Below, in pieces: positions 36,601 to 51,000 of a stretch of 64,000 nt of DNA. The notes below the pieces were generated by a model that was given only the letters and a program-made list of their open reading frames with translations, did not search any database and was not told the origin of the DNA. How positions within the stretch are numbered: position 1 is the first letter of the stretch; every line of letters starts with the position of its first letter. Source of the DNA: Vanessa cardui (lineage: Eukaryota; Arthropoda; Insecta; Lepidoptera; Nymphalidae); the NCBI RefSeq assembly GCF_905220365.1, contig NC_061129.1, positions 5,642,803 to 5,706,802 of the forward strand, written 5' to 3'. A program made the translations under genes and the position numbers.

Positions 36601-38639
36601 TAACTCCACAAAACATATTGCAGTTAAAATAACATTTACCCTTATAAAAAGATATATGTCAATTAGCGTCATATAAATGGACAAATTCCAAATGAAACTT
36701 GTCATGTAGGTCGTCTGTTGTATTATTGTTTATCCTAGATATTCGAAAGGTCTTGTGTAACACGTGCTCACATAACTGCAGCAAGGCGATAGTTGTACTC
36801 GACTGTATTACGTCATAATTACTTCGCAGGCCGGACTATGTTGTACGATGTTCAATGAAGTTATATTCGCATTACTATAATCCATATAAATAAAAATCCA
36901 GGTACTAAAATAGTCTTAGTAATATTATAATTGTTAGGATGAAGTTTTGTTAGTAATTTGTTACTCAAATATGCTATAACGGCTGACTAGATCGAATTAT
37001 ATCTGCCATAAAGGTGCACAGAGGTATGTGCAAATCAAGATAATCGCCTATATTCTCGATTATCAAATATTTTGAACGCGGGAAAATATAACTGACACCT
37101 GCAAACTCTTTCTTCTCAAAACAATATACAAATAACAATATATAAATTAATGCTTTATGAAAATAAATTGCTTTAAAGGAAAAGATTTTTCTTATAGGTA
37201 CAAGATTATAAAATTAGTATATCACTCACTCACTGCTACTGTAATGACCAGTAAATAAATACAAAAAATTCATAAGTTGAATGTAAAAATACTGGGAACT
37301 CTATTAGCCTGTTTTATTAATTTAATTATTTCCATAAAACTGTGATGTTATTATATAATGTGGTAATTATTGTTTGCCTTATCCTACATTCAAATAGCGT
37401 AAGGATAACAAGTTGATATTAAGATTCAGTTGTATTATGGAAGCGAATCTTTAATTAAGCTATCCAAACATTTATGAAAAGTATAGTTGAATATAAAACA
37501 TAGTGCAGCCTGTGTATGTACCATTGCTGTTAAGTTTTTTCTTATTTGAGGAGAGAATTTGCCCACTAAGCTTATATGCATGATGTTTTCCTTCACGCAA
37601 GAAATGAATTTTAAACAAATTTTGCTTAATGAAAAATTATTCGTTCTTGCTTGGATTTTTCCGCATCTAAGTTTTATATGAACGTGTCTAATTATTCGTT
37701 TTCGGGATCTTAAAATGGGCAAGATTTAAGACAATGTTCGGTGAAGTGAAAAAACGCAAGTCATTTAAACGACAACAAATAGTTTTGTTTTAAGTCTGTC
37801 GTTTTTGCTAAGCTGACACGTTTTTTTGAATAATACAAGAATTTTAATTCGTTTGTCGACATGAATAATGAATATTAATTATCACTTTATATTATGAGAA
37901 ATTAACAAATAGTATATAATGATTCAACAGATAATGAAATGGGTAATTTAAACTCCATTAAAATTAACATTTGAGAATATTTTTATTATCTTTGATCATT
38001 TACTTTGTTAATATAGTAAGTGCACGGTATGCCATTTTATATAAATTTAAATAATATTTAGATGACTGTACAATTACGTTATCAGCTATTAAGTTGATTT
38101 TGCTTTAAAAATTAGGCATCCAAACTAATCTGATGTTTTTTCATAATAACATCCTCCAAAAAATTACTGTTTGATTAATTTATATTATTTTAATAGTATT
38201 ATATAATTTCACGAAAAAAGATCAGAAATCTAGGCTTTTTTTATTAAAATTTATTCATGAACTTATTGTATGGACAGTGTATGTATGGTTAGATTTGTTG
38301 ATTGAATCTCAAAAAATACATTTCCGATTAGAATAATTAGTTTTATATTAGTAACATAATTTGATAGAAGTTATAATTTCACGCTCACTAAACGTATACC
38401 GATATGATGGGGAAAAAGCGGGTCACAGCTTGTTATATAATATTCGTAACACAAATTGTTAGATATATACATATATACATTTATTGTGGATTAATTAAAA
38501 TTTTATCGAATAGAAACCATTTATTGCAATTTTCCACACAAATGGCACGTGTTAAAAAAAGAAAGTATTATACGTTTATTCGAGAGAAATATAAGACAAG
38601 TATGTTATAAATAAATATTAAAAGGATGTTCCGTATAAG

Positions 38640-38800
38640 TGTGTGTATGCTCTCTAGAGGTACGATCCCGACGTCAGACGTGCGTTGCGTCAACGCAAGA
38701 AACACGCCCGACTGTGACACTCGCTGCTACGTTCCATTTGTTAAATTCAATTAGAGCGTAACGGAGCGAGGAGTTGGCCTTTTCTCAGCTGAGTAGAATT
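38640..38800. promoter_or_regulatory. GC-richer island, possible regulatory element
   Basis: About 160 bases with many CpG dinucleotides (GTCAGACGTGCGTTGCG, CAACGCAAGAAACACGCCC) inside very AT-rich DNA. TTGCGTCAACGCAA contains a 6-base inverted repeat. No frame or repeat explains it. It could be a promoter or enhancer; this is inference from base composition alone. Confidence 0.25.
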
Positions 38801-40487
38801 CTCCTTTGTTTATTGCCTTCTTAAGCACAAGCGCAGATATAAGAACAGACAATTAATAACTGTCTTCAAACCATTCGTTAATATCAATGTTTATTAGCAA
38901 GATATACAAATTTAAGACAATATTTTGAACTAACTAATATTTCCTCTAGACTTTGACAAATCCAATATTGCTAGGTATATACGATAGATACTGTAGTTTA
39001 TGAAGGTTACCTATGTATTAGATCGACTATCTTGCCTAGTGCGTGCGATTGCTGTGCAAAACTATATTATAATAGGTGTTAAAATTTGCGTCGTACACAT
39101 TCTTAATAAACATTGAAGTATTCAATATTTTTACTGCTTTTTTATTTCTAAGTTCACAATAATAAATTCTACGAAATTAAAAGTATGGTAGCTTACTGTA
39201 CATACGATCATAATATATAAAATGTATTGTCATAACGGTATTAGACAAGACAATCGTTTAAAGACAATTAATAAAGTTGACCATTCATATGTAACTATGC
39301 ACAGTTATTACTTGTTCAAGATCCATCTCACAGTTTTGAGGTATTTAAAATATACCGCAATTAAATCACATTAGTATGTATTTCATGACAAAGTCAGAAG
39401 TAATTATTATAGGAAAATTATCGAGATAATTGCGAAAAATTAACCTTTTAGATAACAAAGAAAATAAATGATTAGGTATCACACCTAGTTCAAGCGATAA
39501 GCTTAAAAGTAAATAGGGGTAAATAGGAATATTAATAATTTTCTAATAAATTTGGGGAATTACTAGTTTTTTTTTAAAGGGCTTTTTATGTATAACTCAA
39601 TCGTATAATAAAGTACTAGACTAGTAATATAACTAGTGTATATCGAAATGCCATTAATGACGCATCGCGAGATTTTCGAAACTACGGTACTTTTTTTAAT
39701 GTATTATAATTTCCCTGAAGACATGGTGTCCGTTATATAATACTGGACCTACCAGCTGAGTTTAAATTTAGCAATGTTACTCCTTACGCGACGTAGGTAT
39801 ACGCTCAATGATATAGGGATGTTTGGAAATTGAAATTTCTACTTCAAATGGATTTTCTATAAATTTCACCCGAACGAGGTTGGGAAAGACAGTTTGTTTA
39901 TTTATACATTATATAATGTTATTAATTAAAAATATAACCGAGAACATATATTATGTTATGCACGACTACGTATTTTATGTATTTTAAAACGTAATTAATT
40001 AACAAGTAACTTAAACTACAACTAAATTGCATTAATAAAAAATAAAAACATTATACATAGATCATTTTCTCATGATAAAATCATTGTATGTAAGCAATAA
40101 CATAGTATTTGTAATACAATCAACAATACGAACACTATCACGCTCCAGTAAAACTCACATGTAGGTAATGCGGTTAAAATTTGTAAAAATTATAAACGCC
40201 GTCATATGCAATGATTACGGATCGCACGGAACTCAAATTAATTAAAGACCTCGAATGTTATTAAGATTACGATTATTTTTAATATAATAGAAGGATTAAC
40301 AGCAGTTATATTATATAAATGAAATATTTTGTAAGTTTTCCCGCTGTTAGAAGTGATAAAATACAAGGCAATTAAGGTAATAAGACACTTAAGATTAAGT
40401 GTGGAATAGAGCCTTTCACAAATTTTATAATTGAAGAGGAAATCAAAGTTTAAATACACTTTTATAGTATCTGCAGTCTTCCATACG

Positions 40488-40527
40488 TAATTAAAAAAAA
40501 AAAAACAAATTTTTTTTTTTTAATTAA
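40488..40527. repeat. Inverted repeat of A and T runs
   Basis: TAATTA followed by 11 or more A residues, a short spacer, then a run of T residues followed by TAATTA forms a near-perfect inverted repeat with arms of about 17 bases. It lies about 40 bases before the GC-richer island at 40560. It may only reflect slippage-prone simple sequence. Confidence 0.6.
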
Positions 40528-40559
40528 AAGATTAATTGTAAGTTCGATTTCAGAAATCA

Positions 40560-40760
40560 AAAGTCCGCATACCATAAAGTGCGCGAGCGCAGTTCACGTT
40601 GGTGCGGCGTCGAGCGAACTCGTGCGTACAGTTTACGTTTTGAGTTGCCTATTGGTGTGTGATGTGATCTGATTGGACCACTTAAATCATTGACGAGGAG
40701 TCATCCTCTTGTCCTGTGACCTGGGAACGTTCGTTCACGTAAAATGGCTAGTACTCTCGT
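40560..40760 (+). promoter_or_regulatory. Candidate promoter and first exon, perhaps of DPP4-B
   Basis: A GC- and CpG-rich patch (GTGCGCGAGCGCAGTTCACG, GCGGCGTCGAGCG) with initiator-like CAGTT motifs lies in AT-rich DNA. It is followed at 40744 by an ATG in a strong context (AAAATGG) that opens a hydrophobic frame (MASTLVVFIRLFVLCF). The first five codons would complete the signal peptide of DPP4-B in frame if spliced to 45031, but the donor that this needs (CTC then GTTGTT) is poor. A better donor-like site (CAC then GTAAAATGG) would make this exon non-coding. Confidence 0.3.
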
Positions 40761-41218
40761 TGTTTTTATTCGTTTGTTTGTGTTATGTTTTAAAACATTC
40801 TTTTATATTAACGGAACGATCAAAGAGAGCGTTGAAAAATATGTTTAATATTTTGAAATCATAAAATTGTAGGTTAATACGTATCGATAACTTTGATTAA
40901 AACAGAGAATAACAACAACTGATTTGTGATTACCTTCTTTGATTATTCTGATTGGATTCGTCATAGTGTTAATGTGTTAAATTTAAAAAAAGAAACTCGA
41001 ACTACAATGAAATTGCTTTGTGATATTGTTCAATCATTAGACAATAATTTATACCACGTGCATTTTAAGTTTCATAACATTACGCGGAAAATAATATTAT
41101 AACTCATTAATATTTACTATGTATGTTTATGTACATAGATAAAAAGCTATCATAGTGTGTGCTATAAATAAAAGCTTAAGGTGCAAATATAATATAGAAT
41201 ACATATATAGAAAAAATC

Positions 41219-41480
41219 CTTCCAGTCAGTGGCGTAGCTACCGTAGGGCCAGGAGGTTCAGTGCACCAGGGCCCCGGAGTGCAGGGGGCCCACTAAGCTA
41301 AACCTTAAGCTTCTGTAGCTAGAAAATCACGACCCTGCGCACAAGATTTCTTATTTGGTATCTATAATTTTAAAGGGTAATTATTAGTTAAAGAGGGATG
41401 AAAAAGAGGGGGTGAGGGCCCAATTTTTTTTTTCTATGCACCAGGGCCCTTCCTCACCTAGCTACGCCACTGCTTCCAGT
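41219..41480. mobile_element. hAT-type MITE 1 with 8-bp target-site duplication
   Basis: The element (41227-41472, 246 bp) starts CAGTGGCGTAGCTA and ends with the exact reverse complement TAGCTACGCCACTG, a 14-bp perfect terminal inverted repeat. It is flanked by the 8-bp direct repeat CTTCCAGT at 41219-41226 and 41473-41480. An 8-bp duplication and CAGTGGCG ends are typical of hAT elements. It has no coding capacity. Inside, both ends carry GGGCC-rich sequence, and the middle has an A/T-rich stretch and a run of T residues. Confidence 0.92.
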
Positions 41481-44400
41481 ATATACTGGTATTAGTTAAT
41501 ATAAAAAATTGTCAACATTTTTATGTTTACTAATAATTGTGACATAACTGAGCCGGTTTTTAATATTTACTAAAAAATCTATTTGTGTCAAAATTAAAAT
41601 TCATTTACGATAAGATAGAAAAATATATGAAAGTCAATTTTAATTAGCTCACTTGATATACTTTTGATTAAATAATAATTTACGATGTAAAATTGTTGCA
41701 TGTATTTATTTAAACAAACAAAATTAACATGATATATTTTTATAATAATAATTAACCTCTAAAATATTAATTCTACGCATAGAGCTCATTTCTTTTTTTT
41801 AATATGTAAATGTCTCCATTATTTGGATTATGGAAAACAAATACAGAAGCGATTGCCGAAATCGGCCCAAAAGGGAGAAAATATCGCGTAACACAGACTA
41901 AAAAAATGTCGAGCTGGTAAATACAATACAGTTCTATTAATTGAGTAATTTCATCCCAAGTAAGACAATACACATTACACATCTATTGTTTAGTGTTAAT
42001 GACATATTTCTTTAACTTCATAATCACGCGATATTAAGATAATGCAATAGCTAAGTTGATGACGATAAAAAATATATTAAATTCGCTTTCCGTCCCGGCT
42101 TCACAGGGTAGAAAAGGGGTCAATATAACTTTTAGATTGAAGAACATTTCTTTTTGTTTTTTTTTCGACTTTTAAGTTAGTATTTTCTGTTTTTCTCTAC
42201 TTTATCGCTTGTAAAGTCTCTACCCTCTTCCATAATAGGCAGTTACATACTTTATGCAAATAGTACAGAAAATAAAATATAAAAATAAAACTAAATATAT
42301 TTTTTTTATGTAAACGGTAACAATATCTACTTTTTTTACAATATATGAGTGCTTGTACGTGCGTGTGTTTATTTAAAAATCCGTCTTTGTATTTTGTATT
42401 TAAAGTAAGTACTTAGTTTAAATACAATATGCATAGTTTATAAATACGTTCCATAATTGAATTCTTTAACAGTTTTTACAATTATATTGTAGTTCGAATA
42501 AGTATCTATGTTTACTGATTTTAGTTTATAAGTGATAGGCTCGATTATCATACTGGTTAGAAACAAAAGCTATTCCAATGATAACTGCAGAGATAATTTT
42601 TTTTATTAAATTAAGACCGATGGTTCGAAGTATACAGTCTTATATAATCTGCGATAAGTTTGTATAATATATAACTGTCTCACTGCCACGCTACTGATAG
42701 TGTGTTTTGAAATGCATTTCCAATAAATAACGTTGCACTCTGCTTCAATAATTTGTCTTGCGGTTCATCCCTATACTTGTAAACAATATGCAGACTGACT
42801 TTGCGATATATATTTTACAAGAACATGAAATTTACTGCAATACGTTACTTATATAATCACATTACATACTAAATCCATTTATGTATAAATATATATACGT
42901 ATATAGTTTTGATGCGATCCTATATATTAAACTTCTCAAAGTCTTAATACTCTTAATCAGTTTTTAGAGTATTTGCAACAAGTTCAATTCGACGGAATTT
43001 CACAGACCTATAAAATAATTTCTATACATTTCGTCAAACATACGTTACTGATGTTTGGGCAGAAGCACTTTTCATCAATAGAATTACAGATTGAATTACA
43101 ATCTGAGTTTAAAGACAAACATATTTTTCATATGTTTTATCATTTATGGTATCAAAAATATTTGCTTTTACCAAAGAGGTCGTTTTATTAAGCTTGGTTC
43201 AATTACAATAATTTTGATAATAGTTTTGTTCTATACATTGAAAGATAACTTTTAATTGTATATGATTAATTTGAAGTTAAACTAAGGATTTTAAACCATT
43301 TCTATACCGTGTTTTAAATATAATGATTCATCCGTATTGCTAACCATATTTATCTGAGTTGCCATTGATAAAAAAAAAAACGTTGAAATAAATCTTATCG
43401 TTTAAATCCTTATAAATAAACTTATTGAAATGTCACAACTTTAATAACGTAATTTTGTATCTACATTATAAATATACTAATAGGCAATTAATATGCCATA
43501 ATGTTAATAATGTTTAATGGTCGCTGCAATTCCAATATTTTAATTGATTAACTAAGTATAATTACTTATTAATATTTTTTAAGTATTTACCTGGTCTTAT
43601 ACCATACCATATACATTATACACGAATTTTCCAATACTGTGATTGATTTTTAATGTTGATTTAACTTCCGAATAGTGAAATCAATTTTAGCAAAGCTTCT
43701 GATAAACTCTCGCACCAAAAATTTTAGTTAGAAAACTAATTTATATTGAGACGATAAATATTTTCTTCTACTACATTATTTATTACAAAAATGACGAATA
43801 ATTGACTATAATTTTGAAATTCCCGTGGTTTGAAGTTGATGTGAAACGAGTAAAAGCTTTAATTTACATGTATTCCGCATTTACAACAAAATATTTTTTA
43901 TTCACGTAAGCTCATAAAAGTAAAGCAAAGAAGTAAATGTAAAGCAATAACTGTTCGGAAAGTAGATCCTACCAAGAATAACCGGAATGCAACAGTATAA
44001 ATCTTTCCCGCCATTTTAATTACAGAGTTTATGTCACTAAAGTAAAATTACGTCAAGAACGACATAACTAGAAATTACATTAATTCTAAACCCATCAGAA
44101 AATAAATAATTATGTGCTTATTATAACACCGAATAAAATATATTCGTTTAAATCAGTAGGAAATCAATAATATAGTCGCTACTATTCAAAAACTTTTATA
44201 TTTATAATATATAATAATAACGTACTTATTACACTTAATAGTTGAGGAATAGTTAGTTAAATATTTTATGTAGGTAACTATTTATGTACGTTTTGTTTGA
44301 TATGCCTTTAAATTAAAATATATATATATTTTTATGATGAATTCGTTTACGTGTTTTAAGCAAGCGTATCAAAACAATTTCGATAAAAGTTCAAACTTAA

Positions 44401-45030
44401 GTTAACAGTTCTTTGTCCGACATTTAGGTTTGGCAAATGGTTATAAGGTTCACGTGAGACCGATAAAAAGTTATTATTATTTTATTAAAAACATAATCTC
44501 GACGCAAATTGACGGTCTGCAATTTTTATTTCAACATTGATATGCATAAGAGGTTTCTTTGAACCGTTATTCCGAAATAACTACGTATAAAAAGTTATTA
44601 ATTAATTTGTATGATCGTGACCAGACGAATAATGCTCTTAAAATATCATTACATTTGTTAAGTAATGGCAGATGATTTGATTTAACGCGAATTATCTAAA
44701 GGTCATCACTATTACAACGGCTAAGGTTAAATTTAAAGACTGTGTTGTTTTTTATGTTTTTATAGTATGAATTTTATTATTAATAATGTCAAGAGATAAT
44801 AAGGTGTAATTATTTAGTGTTTTTGCTTACAATTACCTCACTTGGTTGGGTTTGACTAGTACTGATATTCACCAGTTAGGTATGTTTCTACTCGCCTCCT
44901 TAAAAATGCTTGAAATTGTTAGCGAGCCAGAATATTTACATTTATTCGTTTCAAATTTCTTCCTTTTTTATTAACAGCCAGTATTTTCTGTCTTCGTAAA
45001 AAAATAATAAAAACTTTTTTTTTCTTACAG

Positions 45031-48000
45031 GAATATCACGTCATTTTCTTAACAGTGACTTTATTATGGAGTGTAACCGAAACAGTTGCGTCGCCCCAGA
45101 AGATTCAAAGGAGATTCACATTGGAGGAGCTGATACCCTTGCAACATGATTTCTTTCCCGAAAGGGTAGCGGTTGACTGGATTTCAGGTACCTAAATATA
45201 CATTACTTAGTATTATATAATACAAACATATAAAAACATATTAAATACATATAATATAACTAGTTGTCGTCCGTAGCTTCGCTTAAGTTTTAGAGGTTAG
45301 TTTAACATTGATTAGGCAAAAAAGTAGCCTATGTCCTTTCTTGGAGCACAAGTTCGCTTCGTACCAAATTTCATCAAAATCGGTTCAGTGGCTTGGTAGT
45401 GAAAGAGCAACAGACATACAGTTACTACTTTCACATTTATAATATTAGTATAGTATAGATTAAGCCATGCGAGACCAATATAGATGCATCTATTTATTAT
45501 CACAATTATATAAAAGGCAAGGACGTAAAAGTTGTGGAGAAAAAAATAAATGTAAATATATTTTATATGAAGCAATTTGCGTTATTTTTAAACAAAGGTC
45601 GACCGTAAAATATGCATTTGAAACATATCTCACATAAATTTGCGGCAAAATTAAATTATAACGTTTTTCTTGTATCTTTATTATTAGTTCATTAAACTTT
45701 TTCTATCAGATTATTAACATTAATTACATCTGAATTTGAAATAAAATACAACTTTATTTCCTGGTTTCTTTTTTATTATCTTTTTAATTTAAATAAATCT
45801 TTGATTAAAAGATTTTTAAGCATCACATAATTTTGTAGTACCTATTTATATACATAAATGTGTTTTAAAAACTACGATTTGATTTAATTTGATCTAGATT
45901 CGGAGTATATCATTGTTGAGCCCGGTGCGATTAATAAATATGACGTCATAAAAGACAGTTATGTTACGATATTGGATCAATCAGAATTAGTAAGTATACT
46001 TTTATACATTTGATAATTTTAATAGTATTATTGAGATCTCGCCGTTCATTTGTTATTATTATCTGTGATTTTGCAGCTTAACTTGAGCCGCTTCGCAGTC
46101 GATTCCTTCTCAAATGATCAAAAATACTTACTGCTGACTACAAATAGGAAAAAGGTGCGTTTTTAATTTTTTTATCGATCCTAGTCAAAGTGCGGTATCG
46201 CCCTCGTAAACGTTCAACATCGTCTTTTATAAATCTTTCTCAATAAAGATTTATATAAAGTTGAAACTCTCAGCTATCTACTATAATATGTATGTATAAC
46301 AACATTTAAACTTTTCACTTCACTCAGCCTATGGGTGATCGCAAACCATTTTAAAATCCGTTGTATAGTTTAAAAGATCTAAGCGTACAGATGGCGAAAA
46401 ACGAATATGTTTTGCGACAAACGAACTTTAAAATCATTGCAGTATCATAACGTTATATTTGACATAGATTATAATAATTATTTCATTTTAAAACAAACGC
46501 ATAAAAATTAACTGCAAGATTAATGTTGTAATTTTTTTTAAAATGACTAATAATGTTATTTGAAGTTAAATTAATTATCTGCATTATATACATGTGTATA
46601 ATATGTTTATTTCACACATACTCGTATTTCCATGATTTGCCTTATTTAATTAATTTATTACGGAAGTTAAGTTACATTAAACTGAATTCGCTCTGAAATT
46701 TTCGAGCGAGTTATATCGCTTTTAGAAAATTATTATTTGATTAATCATTTCTATGCTTGTTTGCGGAACGTGAGCTGTAATTTAAACTTCTTTCAAAACG
46801 TAACGAGAATAAAATTTATTTACATAAGAACTATTTACATATAGACCTTAATTATATACAATAATACAAATAGTTATTATAAATAATTATTAATAGTTCA
46901 AGCTGATAAAACTGTACTGTAATATACTGTATGTTACACGTATTGTAAATTTTATAGTTGTATAGTAAAAACTTCGTTAGTGAGCATAGTCAGCGGTTTT
47001 TCATTGGAACAAGCTTTGGAGAAATTCTATTAACAAATAAAGATTTTGACATGTTTCTGACTCGATTTCGATCGAACTTCGACTATCCGTTATAAATAAA
47101 AAAAAATCCGCTTAATCGTAACTGGGGTCAATTCTACTTATTTATATCACTCATGATCATACACCTCAAATATATTTCGATCCAATTTTAACTGAACCAC
47201 AATTGGTTCCTTGTGTTGTTGGAATAGAAAAACGACGGAACGCTAACGATAAACTAATTACTTGATAGTAGAATTAGCACCTGATCGAAGGCCTTTCATA
47301 ATAGACAGGGCCGGATTTAGGGAAGGGCAAACGGGGCAACTGCCCTGGGGCCTCCACATAAGTAGGGGCCACAAAATTTTTTAGTGAGTTAACAAATACC
47401 GAGATATAGTCAAATAATAATAATATTACTACTTAATATTTTAAAAGTTACCGATACCAGTCAAGAAATATTTACTGATTCAAATTAATAAAAGCTTAAC
47501 CTAATCCATTAATCCATGATATAATTATTAGGATCTCCACGCTCCTGTTGGTCTAGGGCCTCCACTGCTTTGTGGCCCCAGGGTCTCTAGACCTTTAAAT
47601 CCGACTCTGATAATAGAAGTCATGTGAAAGAATTATCTATCACTTAAAAGGTTTAATAGGAACTGCAAGTACACAAACAGTAGTATCTATATATAAATAG
47701 ACCAAAACAAAAGAGGTCAATCTCTTTTTCTATTCTGTTTTTAAACCGATATACATTAACATAATAGAATAAAATTTCTTACTTCGTATTTTTAAATGTC
47801 AAGTAAGAAAATTAAATTACAAATATAAATCTAGGCGGAATAAAATAACTTACAAATAAAGTAGTACGCTGCATAGTACTTTAGTTTCGTCCATGGCCAA
47901 GTAATCCCTTCATTTTATAATTTAGCCGCTTATTTAAATGCCAACAGACAGACAAGAAATAATGGATAATGGTTTCTTGAACAGCTGTTCCGAACAAATC

Positions 48001-51000
48001 CGGTGATCTTGAGAGTAGTTGTTCCGCGTTCCGTTTGGATACCCAATAGCTTTTTAAATAAATTTACATTACAAAGAAGTTGTTTCATAATATTTAAGCT
48101 ACTTTTAAATTATCTACTTGCGAAAGACGGTAATATTATATTATAAGTTATGTTGTAAGGTTCAATGAAGTAGTTTAAAACTATTAAGTTCGTTTAAATT
48201 TCAGGTGTATCGATATTCAAGTTTGGCGGAATATTCGGTGTACAACCTTGAAAATAAGTAAGTATTTAAGTACCATTGCATACATTAAGATGTTTTTGTG
48301 CAAGTTAGCTGCGTTCTACGATTCTATCGTCAAACAACAACGCTTCTTATTATTTTGTAACGATTTGAAAGGCGAGTAAGCGATATACAAGCATAAGAGA
48401 CACCTAGATCCCAATCTTGGTGGCGTAATGACGACGTAAGGAATGGTTAATATTTCTTACAGTGTCAATTTTGAATGTAGCATCAGGTGGCATTTGCTAG
48501 ACACTACCTATTTGAAATAAATCAATACAAAATATGTTTATATGCATAAACACTAAATGAGTTCTGTTTTTTCACCTGTGTTAAATATATAACCTCTTCG
48601 TCTTCATGTATAAAATAGGCTATCTTCAGAACTGCTGGACTTTCAATGGCAGATAGCTGATATAATAAGGAGTAACTTAGGCTAAAAAAAATAACTTTTT
48701 TGTTAAATTCAAACACGCATGAGGTCACAAGTACAGCTAATTTACATAAGAAAATTGAAGTGTATATTTGTAATATTAAAATTACTGCGTATACGTATTA
48801 TTAGTATAACACGGTTTGTCTGTCTGTTTGTTCCCGCTTAAATTTTATATGCATGAAGAACAATGGTTGACTAATAATGGAAATATTTATGTAACAGGTC
48901 AATCGCTCCCATAGGCAATGGTTCCTTACAAGTTGTGGTATGGGGCAACGGTCACGCGCTTGCATATGTTCAAAATAACAATGTGTATTACGTGCCTGAT
49001 GTCGCAAATCCTTATGAAGTAATGGCACTTACTATTGACGGTGTACCGGGTAATATTTATCATGGCGTCTCAGACTGGATTTATGAAGGTAAGTCATAGA
49101 ATTATTTGACCTAATTAATGTTCTTATCAAAGATTAATTATTAATAATTTTAAAATTGATAAGAGGATGGAATTATGGTTTATTCAACTTAAGATATAGA
49201 ACATGTATTATATAGCTTTATATATAAACTATTTTATTACAAATACAAAAAAAAATAATGGCTATGTTTTTCTTTCTATCATTTAGAGGAAGTGTTTAAT
49301 TCCGCTGGAGCAATGTGGTTTTCTCCAAACGGAAGTTACTTGGCCGTGGCTACGTTCAACGACACCGAGGTGGAATCAGCTGTTTATCCTTACTACGGAG
49401 AGCCTTCCGAATTCGACAACCAATACCCTCTGATGGTTCACTTCAAATATCCCAAGGTTTGTTTGAAATAATAATTATTGATATATCCACTTCTATGGTT
49501 TAAGATTTTTCCTTTACCTAAAAAAAAATCTTACGTAAATGAAAATAAGGTCTAATTTACGATGTAGCCAGCCGTTCATAAAAAAAATAATTTTGTTTTA
49601 TTAACTAGCATTTGTTTGTCAGGCAGGTCGTACCAACCCAGTTGTCCAGCTACGGGTTTTCAAATTAAGCGAATCAGTGATCGAGTCAATGATAATACTA
49701 GCACCGGTCGATATTGTTGGATTGGATCACATATTAGGAAGAGTTAACTGGGCTACAGATAACAATTTGGTTGTGCTATGGTTAAATAGAAGGCAGAATG
49801 TAAGCGTATTAGTTAACTGTGATTTGAAACAAAATAAATGCAATATAATGAAGCATGTGACTGAACCAAACGGGTGGATTGATATCCGTGAACCATTATT
49901 TGACAAAACAGGAACGAAAATGTTGGAAATTCAGCCGTTACCACACGGAGAACAGAGGTTCATGCATCTTGGTCGTTTTGATTTCAATACGATGCAAACT
50001 GAAGATTTGAGTCCAGGAAATTCAACGGTTACTGAGATACTTGGGTGGAATCTAGATGCGGATACTGTGTATTATATTGTATCTCCAGGTACAGAACCGT
50101 GGAAGAGACAATTATGGGCTACTACTGGTGGTAATGCAAAATGTATTACTTGTAAAAAAGCAAATTGTCACCAAGCCGATGGAATGTTTTCAAAGAGTGG
50201 CAGTTACGCTATTATTTCATGTAGCGCTATAAATGTGCCCGCCATAACATACTTTTATATGAGTCAGGTTTGTAACAATTATCAATAACTCATAACTATT
50301 TAGTTACGTCACATTAAGACGATAATAAATGTCAAAACATTAATAAGCCTTATGATCCGATGTATAATTGCGGTTGGAATTATACTTTCATAAAAATATT
50401 TTCTATGACGACTAACTTTAATTTTATTATGAATTCCAGAAAGACACATTTAAAACTTTAACAGAAAACAAGAGATTGGCTCAGAAATTAAAACAGTACA
50501 AGTTACCCATGGCTCTATTCAACATGATTCCATTAGAACAAGACTTAAAGTCAAACGTCAAACTACTTTTGCCGCCAGACATGGAAACAGGAAAGAAGTA
50601 TCCTATGGTAGTTAGATTGTACGCTGGGCCTGGGACTTCTAGAGTTCTAGATAGTTATGATTTGGGTAATATAAGTGTTTTATATTATGCACAATAGCTA
50701 ATTCCAAAACGATGAAGGAATAAAGATAAACCTTACATTTACTACGCTATATTTTTGCAAACAGTTCTTCATTAATATATCTCATTATAACAAAACATTA
50801 TTCGAATTAATGACTTAAACAGATTTTAAATGTCTTACAAAAATCCGATAACAGCTTCGACGAAATTAAAAATGCTATTATCTTACAAATCCATGCTGAC
50901 AGTGATGGTTATATGTATGATTTCGCAAGATCTTAAAGTCTTTTGTGTCTTTACTCGTCACAAGATTGGAATACGCTATAGCTATTATAGTTAATAGTTG

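Larger units (their letters stand above)
32343..45030. other. Long spacer between the two DPP4-like genes; probably includes the 5' end of DPP4-B
   Basis: Almost 12.7 kb without a recognisable coding exon. AATAAA at 32533 and 32554 are the likely poly(A) signals of DPP4-A. Repeats found inside are a decayed SINE (33474-33662), a family C tail (33280-33340) and a hAT-type MITE (41227-41472). Two GC-richer islands, about 38640-38800 and 40560-40745, look like possible promoters or enhancers. The rest is AT-rich and gives me nothing to name. The unplaced first coding exon of DPP4-B should lie here. Confidence 0.5.
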
